Shown here: piece after piece, positions 61,514 through 64,000 of the stretch
Numbering within the stretch: position 1 is the stretch's first letter
How the letters are laid out: every line of letters starts with the position of its first letter
Notes under the pieces: model-generated
What the model saw: only the letters and a program-made list of their open reading frames with translations
The model's database searches: none
What the model was told of the DNA's origin: nothing
From: Desulfosudis oleivorans
Lineage (GTDB): Bacteria > Desulfobacterota > Desulfobacteria > Desulfobacterales > SURF-7
Direction of reading: 5' to 3'
Length of the DNA stretch: 64,000 bases
Assembly: GCA_020723325.1 (NCBI GenBank)
Contig: DYJD01000022.1
Location: forward strand, 1 to 64,000
Made by a program: the position numbers and the translations under genes

Positions 61514-64000
61514 ATGGAATTTCATCATCCCGATTACTACGAAAAGAATCTCACCTTGTTGCAGCAATATCATCCCCAGGTCTGGGAGCTACTCACCACC
61601 GCCCGGCCCCAACCCATGGGTGAACTTTGCCGATCTCGCGGGGGCAAACCCAATCTGCGGCTGGCGCTGAAAAACGGAGAAACCGTCCTGCTGCATAATG
61701 CCGATGATCCGGAAGCCGAGGTCCGGGATTTTTTGAAAATGGTTCCGGAAGATTCCACCGGTTTTGTAACCTTGATGGGTATGGGCCTGGGTTACACGCC
61801 CCTGGGCTTGCTTCAAAACCGGCCGGATATCCGCCATCTGGTGGTTTTTGATTTGGAGCCCGGCATTTTTCAACAGGCCCTGCATGTGAATGATTTATCC
61901 CCGATCCTTGCCGATCCCCGGCTGGTATTGAATATCGGACCAGGGCCGGATGTGGATGCAATTATGGCGCCCCTGGCCCGGGCCCTGCAATTGGAATCCA
62001 TTCACAGCCTCAGTCATCTCCCGTCTTTTAAATTCAATGAAGAAGGGTATCAGGGCCTCAGCGAAAAAGTGTTTGCCTGCGTGAATGAATACAATGTGGG
62101 GGCTGCCACGGTTTTCGCCTTCGGCCGTTCTTTTCTGGCCAATCGTTTCGGTCATTTGACTTCCATGCACCACCATTATTTGCTGGAGGGCTTGCAGGGG
62201 GCTTTTGCCGATATCCCGGCCATTCTGGTGGCCGGCGGGCCCTCCCTGGACAAAAACATCCATCTGCTGGCAGAGGCCAAAAACAAAGCCGTGATCATCG
62301 CCGTGGACACGGTATTACCGGCCCTGCTGTCCCGGGGAATAGCCCCGGATTTTGTGACTTCCATTGATCCCGAGGAATTCACATTTGAAAAATATGCGGA
62401 AGTCATTCCCCAGATTGAGAAAACGGCCCTCATCTGCACGGCCTGGGTAACCCCTAAAGTTCCCAAGACCTTTCCCAACGGCAGGGTGTTTTGGACATTT
62501 GCCGGCAACGGTGTGGAATCCTGGATGAATTCATTGATGGGCGGGAGATTGCTGACCACCGGGGCCAAAACCGTGGCCCACCTGAGTTTCACCGCGGCGG
62601 TCATTCTCGGTTGTTCACCCATTGTGTTTGTCGGGCAGGACCTGGCTTTTTCCGGGGAAAAGGACCATGCTTCCGAGACCGTGCTTTCCAATCAGGATAT
62701 GCTGGACGACTTGTTCAAATCCGGCAAGGATTTGATCTGGGTGGAAGGCAATCTTCAGGAAAAGGTGGCCACCAACCGGTCCTTTTACAGCATGATCAAA
62801 TCCTTTGAAAAGATGATCGCCGGAACCCCCGGCCGCTATATCAATGCCACGGAAGGCGGCGCCCGTTTGGCAGGGACGGAGATCCGGACACTGCGTGAAG
62901 TCATGGATGCCCATTGCGGTAGGGCCTATGATATTGAAGAACGCATCGATGCTTTTTTCAGCCGGACGCCGCGAATGGCCAGTGAAGTCCTGCTGCGGGA
63001 ATTCCGGGAAGTGAAAAAGCAGATCAGAAACCAGCACGGCTATATCCGCAAATCGGATAAAATCAGCCGGCAATTGCGCAGCCGCATCGCCGCCTTGCGT
63101 AAAAACGGCCTTGCCTATCGCTCCGCATCGGCTTTGCCCAAGCCGGTTCAAAAAATGTTGAATGAGATCGATGGTTTTCATCAGAAAATGGACAAGGCCT
63201 ATGGTCTTTGGCACGTTTTGGAGGAAATCACCCTGGAGGGTCTGCGTCACAGCGAGCGCCTGCGGCATTCCATCGAACTCCTGAAGAACAAGCCCGAGCG
63301 CTATCTGGACTGGATAGAAAAGAATCTGGACCGGTTGGATATCATCAACCGCGTGCGGCGGGAGGTGCTGGGGGAATTTGAAACCCACCTTGAAAGGACC
63401 CTGGATTATCACGCCGAGGAGTCCGAACTGAAACAGCAACTGAGAGTAAAGGAGACCGGAATAGACGAATATCTCAACCTGATGCGATTATATGATGAAT
63501 GCGGCCAAATCACTATGCTGGACCAAGTGCTTGCGGAAGTGGGCCAAGCAAACCAGGATTCTCCGGAAATCCAGTATTATCAGGGGTGCGTGGCTGCCCA
63601 TCGTTTCGAGCAAGCCCGGGCGGAAGTACATTTCAACTCCGCCATCCGGCTAGATCCCGACTTTTCCCAACGGGTCTCGGCCTTTGGCCATCAAATGGCG
63701 GAACAGTATTATCGCTACACCCTCCGGCTGAAAATGGACGGTTACGACATCCGCAAAATGCTTCTGAGAGGTGCGCGTTATTGCAGCACCCACAAGGAAT
63801 TGAATCTGGAAATGAACGAGCTCGTTACCAAGGACCTGACAGCCGTCGGCGCTGCTTTGGAAGCAGGGGAATTTGAAAAAGCAGGTTCCAGGATCGCCCC
63901 CTGGGTCCGGGAGCTGGCTGAAAATCCCAAGCTTTCGGAATGTCTGCGACCTGCCCCCATGGGGGAATTGCTGCGCCATCAAGGACAGTTACTGATTCAA
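61514..64000 (+). CDS. maf: Maf-type motility accessory / flagellin glycosylation protein (partial, 3' end outside)
   Basis: Open for 829 codons without a stop and cut by the window end. Starts MEFHHPDYYEKNLTLLQQYH after AGGAG. The core is the DUF115 / 6-hydroxymethylpterin-pyrophosphokinase-like domain (about residues 210-400): ILVAGGPSLDKNIHLLAEAK, then FVTSIDPEEFTFEKY and ILGCSPIVFVGQDLAFSGEK. An N-terminal Maf-like domain (about 30-190) precedes it. A long helical region with a TPR-like stretch at about 680-715 follows. Maf proteins transfer nonulosonic acids such as pseudaminic or legionaminic acid to flagellin. Its place next to the flagellin gene supports glycosylation of the filament. 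Confidence 0.88.
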   Translation, partial: MEFHHPDYYEKNLTLLQQYHPQVWELLTTARPQPMGELCRSRGGKPNLRLALKNGETVLLHNADDPEAEVRDFLKMVPEDSTGFVTLMGMGLGYTPLGLLQNRPDIRHLVVFDLEPGIFQQALHVNDLSPILADPRLVLNIGPGPDVDAIMAPLARALQLESIHSLSHLPSFKFNEEGYQGLSEKVFACVNEYNVGAATVFAFGRSFLANRFGHLTSMHHHYLLEGLQGAFADIPAILVAGGPSLDKNIHLLAEAKNKAVIIAVDTVLPALLSRGIAPDFVTSIDPEEFTFEKYAEVIPQIEKTALICTAWVTPKVPKTFPNGRVFWTFAGNGVESWMNSLMGGRLLTTGAKTVAHLSFTAAVILGCSPIVFVGQDLAFSGEKDHASETVLSNQDMLDDLFKSGKDLIWVEGNLQEKVATNRSFYSMIKSFEKMIAGTPGRYINATEGGARLAGTEIRTLREVMDAHCGRAYDIEERIDAFFSRTPRMASEVLLREFREVKKQIRNQHGYIRKSDKISRQLRSRIAALRKNGLAYRSASALPKPVQKMLNEIDGFHQKMDKAYGLWHVLEEITLEGLRHSERLRHSIELLKNKPERYLDWIEKNLDRLDIINRVRREVLGEFETHLERTLDYHAEESELKQQLRVKETGIDEYLNLMRLYDECGQITMLDQVLAEVGQANQDSPEIQYYQGCVAAHRFEQARAEVHFNSAIRLDPDFSQRVSAFGHQMAEQYYRYTLRLKMDGYDIRKMLLRGARYCSTHKELNLEMNELVTKDLTAVGAALEAGEFEKAGSRIAPWVRELAENPKLSECLRPAPMGELLRHQGQLLIQ

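Overview
The window looks like chromosomal DNA of a motile Gram-negative bacterium of the Desulfobacterota (deltaproteobacterial) type. The basis is indirect: the gene order ffh-rpsP-khpA-rimM-trmD-RNA methyltransferase-rplS-rnhB-yraN-rsmI, a fused ADP-forming acyl-CoA synthetase, sigma54-type promoters in the flagellar region, a stand-alone FlhB C-terminal domain gene (FlhX), and CsrA with FliW beside the filament genes. No rRNA or tRNA gene and no CRISPR array was seen.

Layout. 1-3.6 kb is AT-rich accessory DNA: two small unknown genes, a XhoI/PaeR7I-type restriction endonuclease overlapping a DNA methyltransferase, and an unknown protein with a nuclease-like motif pattern. 4-9.2 kb holds a PagL-like lipid A deacylase, a small heat-shock protein, a DoxX/MauE-rhodanese pair, a GxxExxY gene between perfect 28-bp inverted repeats, and an S49 lipoprotein peptidase. 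9.2-16.5 kb is housekeeping: rlmN, then the long SRP/ribosome-biogenesis operon. 16.6-19.4 kb encodes acyl-CoA synthetase and phosphopantetheinyl transferase. 19.5-23.8 kb has a TIM-barrel protein, an unusual ferritin-like/response-regulator fusion and a chemoreceptor. 24-30.6 kb is a complete TetR-regulated RND efflux operon. 31-36.5 kb is an SDR / two acyl-CoA dehydrogenase / acetoacetate decarboxylase-like cluster beside an AraC regulator, followed by a potassium-channel protein.

37.7-64 kb is flagellar. A decayed IS66 transposase fragment precedes flhX, then a rightward run flgF-G-A-H-I-J-N-K-L-csrA-fliW with a sigma54 promoter. A leftward block follows (fliC, then fliD-fliS-fliT-like-flaG), and finally a rightward Maf-type flagellin glycosylation gene that runs off the window with its own sigma54 promoter.

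The most striking content is the filament system. FlgK (1502 aa), FlgL (1425 aa) and the flagellin (1303 aa) are all several times the usual size, while the cap FliD is not. FlgK and FlgL have grown by related beta-rich modules, FlgL also by five copies of a ~110-residue module. The flagellin carries an ~800-residue insert of hexapeptide-type repeats that would be expected to form a surface beta-solenoid. The flagellin leader has a perfect match to the CsrA consensus over its Shine-Dalgarno sequence plus a second GGA in a hairpin loop, and csrA-fliW lie close by. This points to CsrA/FliW feedback control of a very costly filament protein.

Several intergenic regions carry small repeats: MITE-like inverted repeats, a REP-like pair, and degenerate short-unit iterons.
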